A stretch of DNA of 64,000 nt. It comes from Winogradskyella sp. MH6 (GTDB lineage: Bacteria > Bacteroidota > Bacteroidia > Flavobacteriales > Flavobacteriaceae). The notes beneath the pieces are model-generated. The model saw only the letters and a list, made by a program, of their open reading frames with translations, did no database searches and was not told the origin of the DNA. Of this stretch, positions 43,102 to 51,531 are shown one piece after another (position 1 is the first letter of the stretch; each line of letters begins with the position of its first letter). The DNA lies in NCBI RefSeq assembly GCF_022810765.1, contig NZ_CP094494.1, positions 2,294,001-2,358,000 on the forward strand, given 5' to 3'. The translations under genes and the position numbers were made by a program.

Positions 43102-43518
43102 CTAAAATCTAATGTTAAGGTCTAAGTCTTTATCTGCAACTGTAAACTTGGCATCGTCATATTGAGGAGGTCCCATTGCCATAACATTGTTAGACATTCC
43201 AAAAGATTCTTTTGGCATTCCGTTGTCTTCAAAGTCCATACGCTTGTTGTCGTTTTCGTCGTGTAATGCTAAGATAGCGTATTCTCCAGGTAACACATTT
43301 TCAAACGTAATGGTTACTTTTCCGTCTTCGATTGAAGTTTCTGCATCTTTAATGCCTTTACCTTTCATAAAGGTTTCTGAGGTGTGTAAAGACATTAATA
43401 CTTTTCCTTTGTCACTGGTTACATTATCTACGGTTACAGTGATGGTGATACCTTCATCTTGAGCAAAACTGAATAATGATGTGAAGGCTAATGCTAAGGT
43501 TAAAACTAAATTCTTCAT
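43102..43518 (-). CDS. DUF2141 domain exported protein
   Basis: A 138-residue protein with a signal peptide (about 1-19, ending LFSFAQ). The core ITVTVDNVTSDKGKVLMSLHTSETFMKG, FENVLPGEYAILALHDENDNKRMDFEDNGMPKESFGMSNN is the DUF2141 pattern, a small beta-sandwich with a D-x-N-x-N-x-x-x-D-like acidic loop that may bind calcium. Expressed from the promoter with the 43599-43612 dyad. Function unknown. Confidence 0.87.
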   Translation of the reverse strand: MKNLVLTLALAFTSLFSFAQDEGITITVTVDNVTSDKGKVLMSLHTSETFMKGKGIKDAETSIEDGKVTITFENVLPGEYAILALHDENDNKRMDFEDNGMPKESFGMSNNVMAMGPPQYDDAKFTVADKDLDLNIRF

Positions 43519-43560
43519 GTTGTATTTGATTAATGGTTATTTGTTCCTTTTTTGATGATT

Positions 43561-43612
43561 CAAATATCTAACATTACTTAAAGATAGAATAATTGTAGTT
43601 ACCGAACTGTAA
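43561..43612 (-). promoter_or_regulatory. Putative promoter with dyad operator upstream of the DUF2141 gene
   Basis: On the minus strand, TTACAGTTCGGTAA (43599-43612) is a dyad and GATATTTG (43561-43568) is a one-mismatch -7 element with 30 bases between them. This is the exact spacing found at 31402-31453; the outer pair is T-A here and G-C there. Confidence 0.5.
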
Positions 43613-43685
43613 TTTTATGAGGATGAATTGTTTATTTCTTAAAAAAGTTTATTGGCTTATCTGTTGGAATGTTTACACACTTGAT

Positions 43686-43713
43686 AAACTACAAACTACA
43701 AACTACAAATTAC
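43686..43713. repeat. Heptanucleotide tandem repeat AAACTAC at the 3' end of the DUF58 gene
   Basis: Three exact copies of AAACTAC (43686-43706) plus one variant AAATTAC (43707-43713). The last unit overlaps the DUF58 stop codon at 43710-43712. A second, different heptamer repeat lies at 61444. Confidence 0.85.
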
Positions 43714-45044
43714 AAAAGTCCTCTCGCTTTAATTTCCAAATACTTGTTTATGGTGTTGATGGTTAAATCTTCGGGCTCGGTTAAAATAGACTGAATTCCG
43801 TATTTCTGAAGTTCATTTACAATCAATCGCTTTTCAAACGCAAATTTTTCTGCAATCACTTTATCGTAAGCTTCTTGTACAGTTTCTGCTGGTTCAGAAA
43901 TGAGAGAATTTAACTCCGTGTTTTTAAAGAAGATAACCACTAAAAGATGGTTTTTGGCAATACCTTTTAAATACGGTAACTGCCTATGTAAGCTATCTAA
44001 AGTTTCAAAATTGGTGTAGAGCAACATTAAACTTCGGTGTGTTATATTTCGCTTTACATCTGCGTATAAACGACCAAAATCGCTTTCAAAAAAGTCTGTC
44101 CCAACATTGTATAAGGTCTCTAAAATTAAATTCATCTGAGAGGTTCTCTTCTCAGCCACAACAATGTTTTCAACTTTTTTGGAAAAGGCTAAAATACCTG
44201 CTTTGTCATGTTTTTTTAAAGCCACATTAGAAATTACCAGAGCTGCATTAATGGCATAATCTAAGAGGGTTAAACCTTCAAAAGGCATTTTCATAACTCT
44301 ACCTTTATCTATGATAGAGTAAATAGGTTGAGATTTTTCATCCTGAAACTGATTAACCATTAATTGGTTGCGTTTAGCAGTGGCTTTCCAGTTAATGGTT
44401 CTTAAATCGTCACCAAGAACGTAGTCCTTAATTTGCTCAAACTCCATGGTATGACCAATCTTTCTAATTTTCTTTATACCATATTGTTGTAGATTATTGC
44501 TTATGGCTAATAAATCGTACTTGCGTACCTGCATAAAGCTCGGGTAGGTTGGTACCATTGCCGTATCGCTATACATAAAGCGTCTTGAGACTAAGCCAAA
44601 AATAGAGGTGACATAGATGTTTAACTTACCAAAGTGGTATTCGCCTCGTTCTGTTGGTCTTAATTTGTATTCAATTTCTGAAGTACTAGAAGCGTTTAAC
44701 TTTCTACTTATGCCAAAGTCTCTGACTTGGAATTGTTCAGGAATTTCATCTATGATATTGATATAAACATTAAAAGTGTAGAAATTTTGAAGGACAATTC
44801 TAACGGAATTTTCATCACCATTTGAAAATTTTTCTGGGAGTATGCGTTCACCTTTTACACCATTTTTTGCAGCAAATAATATGATGGTGTCCAAAATTGT
44901 AAGCGTAACAAGAAGTAATAAAACGATTTTTACAATGTTAAAAAGCCTAGGAAAAAGGAAACTAAACACAAACAGAATGATGATGCCTATACAGGCATAA
45001 AAGAATCTGTTTTGTAAATAAAATGGCTTAATACGTTTTAACAC
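43710..45044 (-). CDS. DUF58 domain membrane protein
   Basis: A 444-residue protein with two N-terminal helices (about 13-55) and a large soluble part. It contains the DUF58 signature LRTINWKATAKRNQLMVNQFQDEKSQPIYSIIDKGRVM (normally D-x-R-x-I-x-W-x-x-S/T-A/R-R), which leads into a von Willebrand A-like fold (YSIIDKGR in place of DxSxS, so the MIDAS metal site looks degenerate). It works with MoxR ATPases. It lies 20 bases after the moxR-like gene. Confidence 0.9.
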   Translation of the reverse strand: MLKRIKPFYLQNRFFYACIGIIILFVFSFLFPRLFNIVKIVLLLLVTLTILDTIILFAAKNGVKGERILPEKFSNGDENSVRIVLQNFYTFNVYINIIDEIPEQFQVRDFGISRKLNASSTSEIEYKLRPTERGEYHFGKLNIYVTSIFGLVSRRFMYSDTAMVPTYPSFMQVRKYDLLAISNNLQQYGIKKIRKIGHTMEFEQIKDYVLGDDLRTINWKATAKRNQLMVNQFQDEKSQPIYSIIDKGRVMKMPFEGLTLLDYAINAALVISNVALKKHDKAGILAFSKKVENIVVAEKRTSQMNLILETLYNVGTDFFESDFGRLYADVKRNITHRSLMLLYTNFETLDSLHRQLPYLKGIAKNHLLVVIFFKNTELNSLISEPAETVQEAYDKVIAEKFAFEKRLIVNELQKYGIQSILTEPEDLTINTINKYLEIKARGLL

Positions 45045-45064
45045 TATAGTTAAAGTTTTTTTGT

Positions 45065-46126
45065 TTACCTCGGAATTTCTACAGCTTCGATAATCTGCTT
45101 AATAATTTGTTTGGTGGTTATACCTTCCATTTCGCGCTCTGGTGTTACAATAACACGATGTTGTAGCACCGGAATTGCAGCACGTTTTATATCCTCTGGT
45201 GTAACAAAATCTCTGGCATCCATAGCAGCAAAAGCCTTACTGGCTCTTAAAATGGCAATAGAAGCTCTTGGTGATGCTCCTAAATATAAAAATGGGTTGT
45301 TGCGTGTGCTTACAATAATGTCAGCAATGTATTTTAATAGATGAGACTCTATGAGTATTTGTTCAACTAAACCTTGAAATTTATTGATTTGTGCCTTGGT
45401 TAGATGCGACGTAACTTGTTCTGTTTTAGCACCACCTTTTAGGTTTTGCTCTCTGTTTAAAATTTCAATTTCTTCATCGAGATTTGGATAATCAACATCA
45501 ATTTTAAATAGAAAACGGTCTAACTGTGCTTCTGGCAATCTATAAGTTCCTTCTTGTTCTACAGGGTTTTGGGTAGCGAGAACAATAAAAGGTAATTCCA
45601 TTTTAAATTTATTACCATCAATGGTGATTTGGCGTTCTTCCATAACCTCAAACAAAGCCGCTTGTGTTTTTGCAGGTGCTCTGTTGATTTCGTCAATAAG
45701 AATCATATTAGAAAAAATAGGGCCTTCTTTGAACTCAAATTCAGAGTTTTTCATATTGAAGACAGACGTACCCAGAATATCACTCGGCATTAAATCTGGC
45801 GTAAATTGAATACGACTAAAGCCAATATCTAAAGATTTTGCTAATAGCTTTGCAGAAATTGTCTTTGCTACACCAGGAACACCTTCTATAAGTGAGTGGC
45901 CGTTTGCTAAAATTGAAGCAATAAGCATATCGATCATTTCTTTTTGACCAACAATGACTTTTTCTACTTCGTTTTTAATTAAGGTTATGCCATCTTTAAG
46001 TTCAGAAAGGTCTATTCTGCTTTTAAAACTAATATCCTCAGCATTATTTTCTGTTGCATTTGTTTGCTCTTCAGAAGTATTCTGACCAGATTCTTCATTT
46101 AGCTCATTATTTAAATGTTCTTCCAT
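45065..46126 (-). CDS. MoxR family AAA+ ATPase
   Basis: A 353-residue AAA+ chaperone. An acidic, Gln/Asn-rich N-terminal tail (to about 35), Walker A EGVPGVAKTISAKLLA at about 78-93, Walker B ILIDEINRAPAKTQAALFEVMEE, sensor 1 LATQNPVEQEGTYRLPEAQLDRF and sensor 2 GASPRASIAILRASKAFA are all present. MoxR ATPases help assemble or activate vWA-domain partner proteins. Six bases downstream of the DUF4350 gene. Confidence 0.95.
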   Translation of the reverse strand: MEEHLNNELNEESGQNTSEEQTNATENNAEDISFKSRIDLSELKDGITLIKNEVEKVIVGQKEMIDMLIASILANGHSLIEGVPGVAKTISAKLLAKSLDIGFSRIQFTPDLMPSDILGTSVFNMKNSEFEFKEGPIFSNMILIDEINRAPAKTQAALFEVMEERQITIDGNKFKMELPFIVLATQNPVEQEGTYRLPEAQLDRFLFKIDVDYPNLDEEIEILNREQNLKGGAKTEQVTSHLTKAQINKFQGLVEQILIESHLLKYIADIIVSTRNNPFLYLGASPRASIAILRASKAFAAMDARDFVTPEDIKRAAIPVLQHRVIVTPEREMEGITTKQIIKQIIEAVEIPR

Positions 46127-46132
46127 AGTGGT

Positions 46133-47326
46133 TTATTTATAAAAGTCTTCTATTGCTTTGTTTAATTCTAGTAAATCGGCTTCGTTACAATTAGATTTAG
46201 ATTTTAAATACGCAATTTTATTTACTAATTTTTTTATGTCTGTTTCGTTTTTTCCAGATTTTAAAGATAAGTTCTTAATAAACTTATCATCTAAAATTTG
46301 GGTGTCTAAATGATAGACACGCCTTATATATTCTAGGAAATATGTAATCTTTTTATCTATGAGATTGTCATGGTCCTTAGTTTCGTAGTACAGATTACCT
46401 ATAGTTTTAGCAAAATCTACAGTTGTGTTCTTAAGCGGTTTTATAACATTAACTATGCGTTGTCTTCGTTTAGCATTAAAAATCATAAAAATAAATACTG
46501 TTATTAATGTAATATACAATGCCCAACGTAATGCAGGCTGACTAAGTAAAAAACGCAAAGGCGAGCTGCTATTGGCAGAATTTATTTTGTTTCTGGAATC
46601 AAAATAGATGGTATCATCACCAAGATAAGACATCGCAGCTTCAGCATATTTTTTGTTGTCCTTTTTTAGAAGCTGATAATTAGTAAAAACTATGGGTTGT
46701 AGGTGAATATAAAAAAAGCCATTTCCCCAAGATGTTTTTATAAAATTAGCATAGAGTGAATCTCCAAATTTTTGGTAACCCAAAACCCTTGTGTAAGCTG
46801 TATCTATTTTAGAAAAATAGATGTTACTTAGCTCTTTTTGTATACTAATGCTATCGCTTTTTAATGAAGGGTTGGTGTAGGTTAACTCGGCTTTTCCAGA
46901 AAAACTATACTTGTTTTTGGTGTCAAAACCTAAGGTGTCTTTTAATCTGTCAGGAAAATCATTGGCAGCGATAAAAATATCATTTCCAAAAGACGCAAAA
47001 TCTAACAGTTCTTGGGCAGATGTATTATCAAGATTAGGACGCTCGTCTATTAGCATGTATGTGCCTGTTGCGTAGTATGTAGAGTCTTCCCAATCGTAAT
47101 AATCGTCAAAGTACTCATACGGAGTTCGCTTTATATCTTTGACTTCACTTTGCGGAAATAAGTCTTCTAGTTCTTCATAAAAAATATAAGTACCAAAAGG
47201 AATTTTGTGCTTTTCGTTATAGGTTTTTTGCCAGTTAACAGGTTGCGGAGTAGAAAATTCTACGACTACAATACCTATAAAAAGCAATAGTAAAATAACG
47301 ATATATGCTCTCAGCGTTTTATTCAT
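46133..47326 (-). CDS. DUF4350 domain membrane protein
   Basis: A 397-residue protein: an N-terminal helix (about 8-25), an extracytoplasmic DUF4350 domain (KIPFGTYIFYEELEDLFPQSEV, YMLIDERPNLDNTSAQELLDFASFGNDIFIAANDFPD) with a GATase-like Rossmann pattern, a second helix at about 275-292, and a cytoplasmic C-terminal helical part. Overlaps the DUF4129 stop by one base. Accessory component of the MoxR-DUF58 cluster; biochemical role unknown. Confidence 0.85.
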   Translation of the reverse strand: MNKTLRAYIVILLLLFIGIVVVEFSTPQPVNWQKTYNEKHKIPFGTYIFYEELEDLFPQSEVKDIKRTPYEYFDDYYDWEDSTYYATGTYMLIDERPNLDNTSAQELLDFASFGNDIFIAANDFPDRLKDTLGFDTKNKYSFSGKAELTYTNPSLKSDSISIQKELSNIYFSKIDTAYTRVLGYQKFGDSLYANFIKTSWGNGFFYIHLQPIVFTNYQLLKKDNKKYAEAAMSYLGDDTIYFDSRNKINSANSSSPLRFLLSQPALRWALYITLITVFIFMIFNAKRRQRIVNVIKPLKNTTVDFAKTIGNLYYETKDHDNLIDKKITYFLEYIRRVYHLDTQILDDKFIKNLSLKSGKNETDIKKLVNKIAYLKSKSNCNEADLLELNKAIEDFYK

Positions 47327-48075
47327 TATTTAACGGAATTTAAAAATTGATTAAACGCTGTTTTTGCTTTCTGAAACTGATTATTGTCAATATCAAACTC
47401 ACCATACCAAATATAGTTGTACAGGTAAGAGGTGTATGAGAATTCTTTTTTTAATGCTTCAGAATTTATTTCGTAGTGGTAATCGCTATTGGTTTTTTCA
47501 ACATCGTATTCAATAATTCCTGCTTGAGAGAGATTTTTTAGTAATAACAAGTAGTAATATCTCACAGCCAACCTGTAGTTGTTGTCTCGCTCTGCAGACG
47601 CTATCAGCGATTTAAAATCGGCTTCATAAATATTACTTTCAATATCTGTAACAGGTATAATACTTTTGTCTGAAGATTTACCAAAAACCCATTTGCCTTC
47701 CTTGTTTATAATGGCTTTTACAATAAAGAAGACTACCAAAATGAAAATAACGACGTAGAACACCTTTATAGCAATATCTGTAACGTCGGAAGCTTTTGCG
47801 TCAGAATTAATATCAAAAATATTTTTAATAAAGTCTGATAGCCATTGCTTAAAACGTGTCCACCAACCCGAATTATTTATAGTACGTTCATAGATAAAGT
47901 CATTGCCAGAATATTTGTCCTTAAGGTCTTCAAAATGTCGTTTTTCAATAGGATCAACATCTATATACACCGAATCTTGTAGTACTTGGTTTATAGCTTT
48001 GGATGCACTAGCGTTTGCGTACAGAGTAATTCCGAAGAACAAAAAAATGATATTTAAATACTTAAGTTTATTCAC
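47326..48075 (-). CDS. DUF4129 domain membrane protein
   Basis: A 249-residue protein with a signal or anchor (about 1-22), a periplasmic stretch containing WWTRFKQWLSDFIKNIF, one membrane helix at about 106-125 and a cytoplasmic domain with NNYRLAVRYYYLLLLKNLSQAGIIEYDVEKTNSDY, the DUF4129 pattern (RxAxRxxYLxxLxxLxxxG). In other clusters this domain is fused to transglutaminases. Overlaps the preceding membrane protein gene by 8 bases. Confidence 0.85.
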   Translation of the reverse strand: MNKLKYLNIIFLFFGITLYANASASKAINQVLQDSVYIDVDPIEKRHFEDLKDKYSGNDFIYERTINNSGWWTRFKQWLSDFIKNIFDINSDAKASDVTDIAIKVFYVVIFILVVFFIVKAIINKEGKWVFGKSSDKSIIPVTDIESNIYEADFKSLIASAERDNNYRLAVRYYYLLLLKNLSQAGIIEYDVEKTNSDYHYEINSEALKKEFSYTSYLYNYIWYGEFDIDNNQFQKAKTAFNQFLNSVK

Positions 48076-49006
48076 CAGATCCGATAAGGTCTATATCGCT
48101 TTTGGTGTTGATGTTTTCCATATCTTCTTTTAAGCTATAGAATACCACACCTTGATTAATTTGTACGATAATATTAGATAATAAACCAACAAGGTAAGAG
48201 AGCACAAATATGATTACCATCATGATAGTGGCAGATTTTCTTATCTCTTCTGGGTTTGGTGCTACTCCTGGTTCTAAATCGGTAACCATATCTACAATAA
48301 AAACAAAATATGGAATAATGGATACAATATTTTGCACTATAGCACTCATTAAAAAGAATAAACCAACACAACCAATTGCTGCCCAAAATTTAGAGCTCAT
48401 CAGTGTCCATGAGTAACTAAAACTTTCCCATATACTCTTTTTGTTTTCTATATATTCCATTAAAGTCCCTTGATAAAACAAACTAACAGCACCTATAACA
48501 AGTGGTAATAATATAAAACCGATGATAGTAATAGCTAGTATAAAACTTACAATACCAGCCAAAATCAACACAGGTATAGCTACTATAATGGCACAAATAA
48601 GGTAGATAAAAATATTACCAATATTAGCTTTGTACTCGTTAATAATATCTGAAGTGCTAAAACTTTTACTATCACTTTTTGAGTAAAGTTTTAGATAAAT
48701 AGGTACATAAGAATAGGATATAACCGCAGAGACTAAACCAACAGTAAAGAACAGAATAAAGAATAGCATAAATGTTTCTATGTTCTCGTTTATGTAATTC
48801 TCTATGGCAGTTTGGTCATTAGCAAGGTCGCCAAAAAGAATTTCAGCATAAAATTTGCTAAAGAAATAACCCAATACCATAAGGATAAGTATAAAAACAC
48901 CATTTATGATGAAAAAATTCTTGTAGAGATGGCCTCCATTTTGTCTTAAAAAAGAAAACGTATCCTGAAAAAACTCTCCAAACTCTCTAGATTTATATAA
49001 TTGCAT
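48068..49006 (-). CDS. Multi-pass membrane protein of the MoxR cluster
   Basis: A 312-residue protein with six or so helices: a short charged start (YKSREFGEFFQDTFSFLRQNGGHLYKNFF), then long I/L/V-rich helices at about 32-48, 90-112, 135-175, 180-200, 225-250 and 268-290. It resembles the membrane domain found in glycerophosphodiester phosphodiesterase-like proteins (DUF975-like), without a catalytic domain. Overlaps SpoIIM-like and DUF4129 genes, so it is a structural part of this operon. Confidence 0.75.
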   Translation of the reverse strand: MQLYKSREFGEFFQDTFSFLRQNGGHLYKNFFIINGVFILILMVLGYFFSKFYAEILFGDLANDQTAIENYINENIETFMLFFILFFTVGLVSAVISYSYVPIYLKLYSKSDSKSFSTSDIINEYKANIGNIFIYLICAIIVAIPVLILAGIVSFILAITIIGFILLPLVIGAVSLFYQGTLMEYIENKKSIWESFSYSWTLMSSKFWAAIGCVGLFFLMSAIVQNIVSIIPYFVFIVDMVTDLEPGVAPNPEEIRKSATIMMVIIFVLSYLVGLLSNIIVQINQGVVFYSLKEDMENINTKSDIDLIGSGE

Positions 49007-49970
49007 GTGCCTTTTTTAATTTGTTGTTTACCACAAACGGATATATTAAATAATAAAATGAAATTAGGCTTAGTGTGCTTACAATAATGCCTACACTCAA
49101 CCAATTTGGCATTGTGTTAGAGTAGCGTGTTACATAACCTTCTAAAAAGCCTGCCGCAATTGTAAAAGGAAATGTGCTTATTAAAATCTTTACTCCATTT
49201 TTAACTCCCATTTTAAAAGAGATAATCCTAGAATATGTTTTTGGAAAAAGAATGCTGGCACCCAAAATTAGTCCTGCCGCACCTTCTATAACTATAGCGA
49301 AAATTTCCATAGAGCCATGAATCCAGATACCTCTAACGCTTTCCCATAGCACACCCTCCTGATAGAAAAAATATTGAAACGAACCTACCATTATAAAGTT
49401 AAGAAGCATTACATATACTGTGCCTAAACCAACAATAACACCATAAAGAAATGCTTGTATTCCAACATATAGGTTATTTAAAGTAATGCCTATAAAACTT
49501 CCCCAATTACTTCCGCTTTTATAGATGGCAACAGGATCACCAGATTCAATATTTACCAGAGTTTCATTAACATAAGCATCACCTAAGATTAGCCTAACAA
49601 AAGTGTCGTCATAGGCTGCTGAAAGTGCTCCAATGGCTATAAAACTAAAAGCAATTACAAAGGCATAAAAAATATAGCGTCTGTATTCGTAGACAATAAG
49701 AGGGACTTCGGTTTTCCAAAAGCGAACAAATCTATTCGTGTCTTCGCGTTTTGTTTTGTATATTTTTTGAAAAGCCCTCGCTGTAAGATTATTTAAATAT
49801 AGAATTGTCTTACTTTTGGGATAGTAAGTTTGAGCATAAGACAAATCGTTTACAAGCTGAATGTAGAGCGACGCAAGTTCGTCTGGGTTTTTGAGCTGTT
49901 TTCCAAAAATAGCCTTTTCAAAATTTAGCCATTTTTGCTTATTTTGCTTGATAAATGCGACTTCTCTCAT
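48993..49970 (-). CDS. SpoIIM/DUF95 family membrane protein
   Basis: A 325-residue protein. The N-terminal part REVAFIKQNKQKWLNFEKAI, LASLYIQLVNDLSYAQTYYPKS and YLNNLTARAFQKIYK is cytoplasmic. A SpoIIM-like membrane domain from about 105 has AFLYGVIVGLGTVYVMLLNFIMVGSFQYFF and the conserved HGSMEIFAIVIEGAAGLILGASI. The E-x-x-A-x-x-I/G-G helices look transporter-like. First gene of the six-gene minus-strand operon, divergent from RDD. Confidence 0.9.
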   Translation of the reverse strand: MREVAFIKQNKQKWLNFEKAIFGKQLKNPDELASLYIQLVNDLSYAQTYYPKSKTILYLNNLTARAFQKIYKTKREDTNRFVRFWKTEVPLIVYEYRRYIFYAFVIAFSFIAIGALSAAYDDTFVRLILGDAYVNETLVNIESGDPVAIYKSGSNWGSFIGITLNNLYVGIQAFLYGVIVGLGTVYVMLLNFIMVGSFQYFFYQEGVLWESVRGIWIHGSMEIFAIVIEGAAGLILGASILFPKTYSRIISFKMGVKNGVKILISTFPFTIAAGFLEGYVTRYSNTMPNWLSVGIIVSTLSLISFYYLIYPFVVNNKLKKAHAII

Positions 49971-49993
49971 AGAGAATCAAATTAACATAATTA

Positions 49994-50737
49994 ATGGTAG
50001 AGTTACAAATAAATACTACACAAAACGTTAATATAAATTTTGTTGCTGCAAGTGTGGGAGAACGCATTTTGGCTTACCTCATAGATCTTATAATTAAGTT
50101 GGCCTATATTGTGGTTACCTACCAAGTAGTGTTCAAATTAATAGGTATTGATGATTTTCTTAGAGGTATGGATTATTGGTCTATAATTGCTGTTATTGTT
50201 AGCTTTTATTTACCTGTAGTTTTTTACTCGTTAGTTTTTGAAACATTTCTTGAGGGACAAACTATAGGAAAGCGTATCATGAAGATTAAAGTGGTAAAAA
50301 TAGATGGCTATCAAGCTTCAATTTACGACTACATGGTACGTTGGTTTTTTAGGATTGTAGATTTGAATATAGCATCTGGTGTAGTGGCACTTATAACGAT
50401 TGCAACCAGTAAAAAAAGTCAGCGTTTGGGTGACATGACAGCAGGTACTTCTGTGATTACTTTAAAGAATAATGTAAATATAAGCCATACAATTTTAGAA
50501 GATTTAGAGGACGATTATGAGCCAAGCTATCCTAATGTTATAAAGCTTTCAGACAATGATGCACGTATCATTAAAGAAACCTATACAAGGGCTAAAGCAT
50601 CTAGAGATTTTGAAACCTTAAGTAAGTTGCGACAAAAGGTGATGGAAGTTATAGAACTTAAGGAATGTAACCAAAACGATATACAATTTATAGATACCGT
50701 TTTAAAAGATTATAATTACTACACACAAAGTATGTAA
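49994..50737 (+). CDS. RDD family membrane protein
   Basis: A 247-residue protein. The RDD domain spans about 18-155: ASVGERILAYLIDLIIKLAYI (the R-x-x-A-x-x-I/L-D start), FETFLEGQTIGKRIMKIKVVKIDGYQASIYDYMVRWFFRIVD and SKKSQRLGDMTAGT. The C-terminal 80 residues are soluble and helical (ARIIKETYTRAKASRDFETLSKLRQKVMEV). It is divergent from the SpoIIM-MoxR operon by 23 bases, the usual arrangement, and probably works with it. Confidence 0.9.
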   Translation: MVELQINTTQNVNINFVAASVGERILAYLIDLIIKLAYIVVTYQVVFKLIGIDDFLRGMDYWSIIAVIVSFYLPVVFYSLVFETFLEGQTIGKRIMKIKVVKIDGYQASIYDYMVRWFFRIVDLNIASGVVALITIATSKKSQRLGDMTAGTSVITLKNNVNISHTILEDLEDDYEPSYPNVIKLSDNDARIIKETYTRAKASRDFETLSKLRQKVMEVIELKECNQNDIQFIDTVLKDYNYYTQSM

Positions 50738-50746
50738 GCAGAGAGC

Positions 50747-50813
50747 CAAGATTTTCAAGCAGTAGCGAAGAAAATCTTGTGCGAATCGCTTATACTGAGC
50801 GTAGTCGAAGTAT
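50747..50813. repeat. Two adjacent hairpin-forming elements downstream of the RDD gene
   Basis: CAAGATTTTC (50747-50756) and GAAAATCTTG (50770-50779) form a 10-bp stem. Next to it ATACTGAGCGTAGTCGAAGTAT (50792-50813) has five-base complementary ends around a core CTGAGCGTAGTCGAAG that recurs, as I recall, as a repeat in many bacterial genomes. Probably a small REP-like intergenic element. Confidence 0.55.
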
Positions 50814-50860
50814 CTTAATTAAAGATTAGATTTGTTTGTATAATAATGTAATGTAGTAGA

Positions 50861-50879
50861 TTCCGTGTCAAGCACGGAA
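50861..50879. repeat. Short perfect inverted repeat before the UPF0126 gene
   Basis: TTCCGTG (50861-50867) and CACGGAA (50873-50879) pair around TCAAG. The element lies within the leader, 6 bases before the ATG, so it could sequester the ribosome site or be another intergenic repeat. Confidence 0.6.
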
Positions 50880-50885
50880 ATTAAT

Positions 50886-51509
50886 ATGTTTTTTCAAACT
50901 TTAGATATATTAGGAACTATAGCTTTCGCCATTTCTGGTGTATTGGTAGCTATGAACAAACGCATGGATCCGTTTGGCGTTTTAATCATTGCCTTTGTAA
51001 CTGCTGTTGGTGGTGGTACTTTGCGAGACATCATGGTAGGAGTAGAGCCAGTATCATGGATGCGAAACATGACCTTTGTTTATGTTATTATAGGTGCTGC
51101 CATATTTGCTGTAATCTTTAGAAATTACCTAAAACATTTAAGACGTTCTCTGTTTTTGTTTGATACTATTGGTATTGGGCTTTATACTGTTGTAGGTATA
51201 GAAACAGGGTTGGTGGCAGGATTGCACCCAATAATTTGTATAGCACTTGGTACCATGACAGCATGTTTTGGTGGTGTAACTAGAGATATTCTATGTAACG
51301 AAATTCCTGTAATTTTTAGAAAGGAAATCTACGCTACGGCTTGTATTGTAGGTGGACTCAGTTATTTTTTAATGCGCTTTTTTCTCAAAGATGAGAATTA
51401 TCTTTTCATTATTGCTGGTCTTGTAGTTATCATCATCAGATTAATTGCTGTACGTTTTAAAATCAGTTTGCCGAGTTTGTACAAAGCTGAAGATGCTGAA
51501 GAGCAATAG
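50886..51509 (+). CDS. UPF0126/TRIC-like trimeric cation channel family protein
   Basis: A 207-residue protein with seven helices made of two homologous halves: AFAISGVLVAMNKRMDPFGVLIIAFVTAVGGGTLRDIMVG and YTVVGIETGLVAGLHPIICIALGTMTACFGGVTRDILCNEIP. The glycine-rich GGGTLRDI and GGVTRDIL signatures line the pore in prokaryotic TRIC channels. I prefer the ATG at 50886 to the GTG at 50865, which lies inside a hairpin. Confidence 0.9.
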   Translation: MFFQTLDILGTIAFAISGVLVAMNKRMDPFGVLIIAFVTAVGGGTLRDIMVGVEPVSWMRNMTFVYVIIGAAIFAVIFRNYLKHLRRSLFLFDTIGIGLYTVVGIETGLVAGLHPIICIALGTMTACFGGVTRDILCNEIPVIFRKEIYATACIVGGLSYFLMRFFLKDENYLFIIAGLVVIIIRLIAVRFKISLPSLYKAEDAEEQ

Positions 51510-51531
51510 TAGTGTTGTTCTAATCTTCAAG

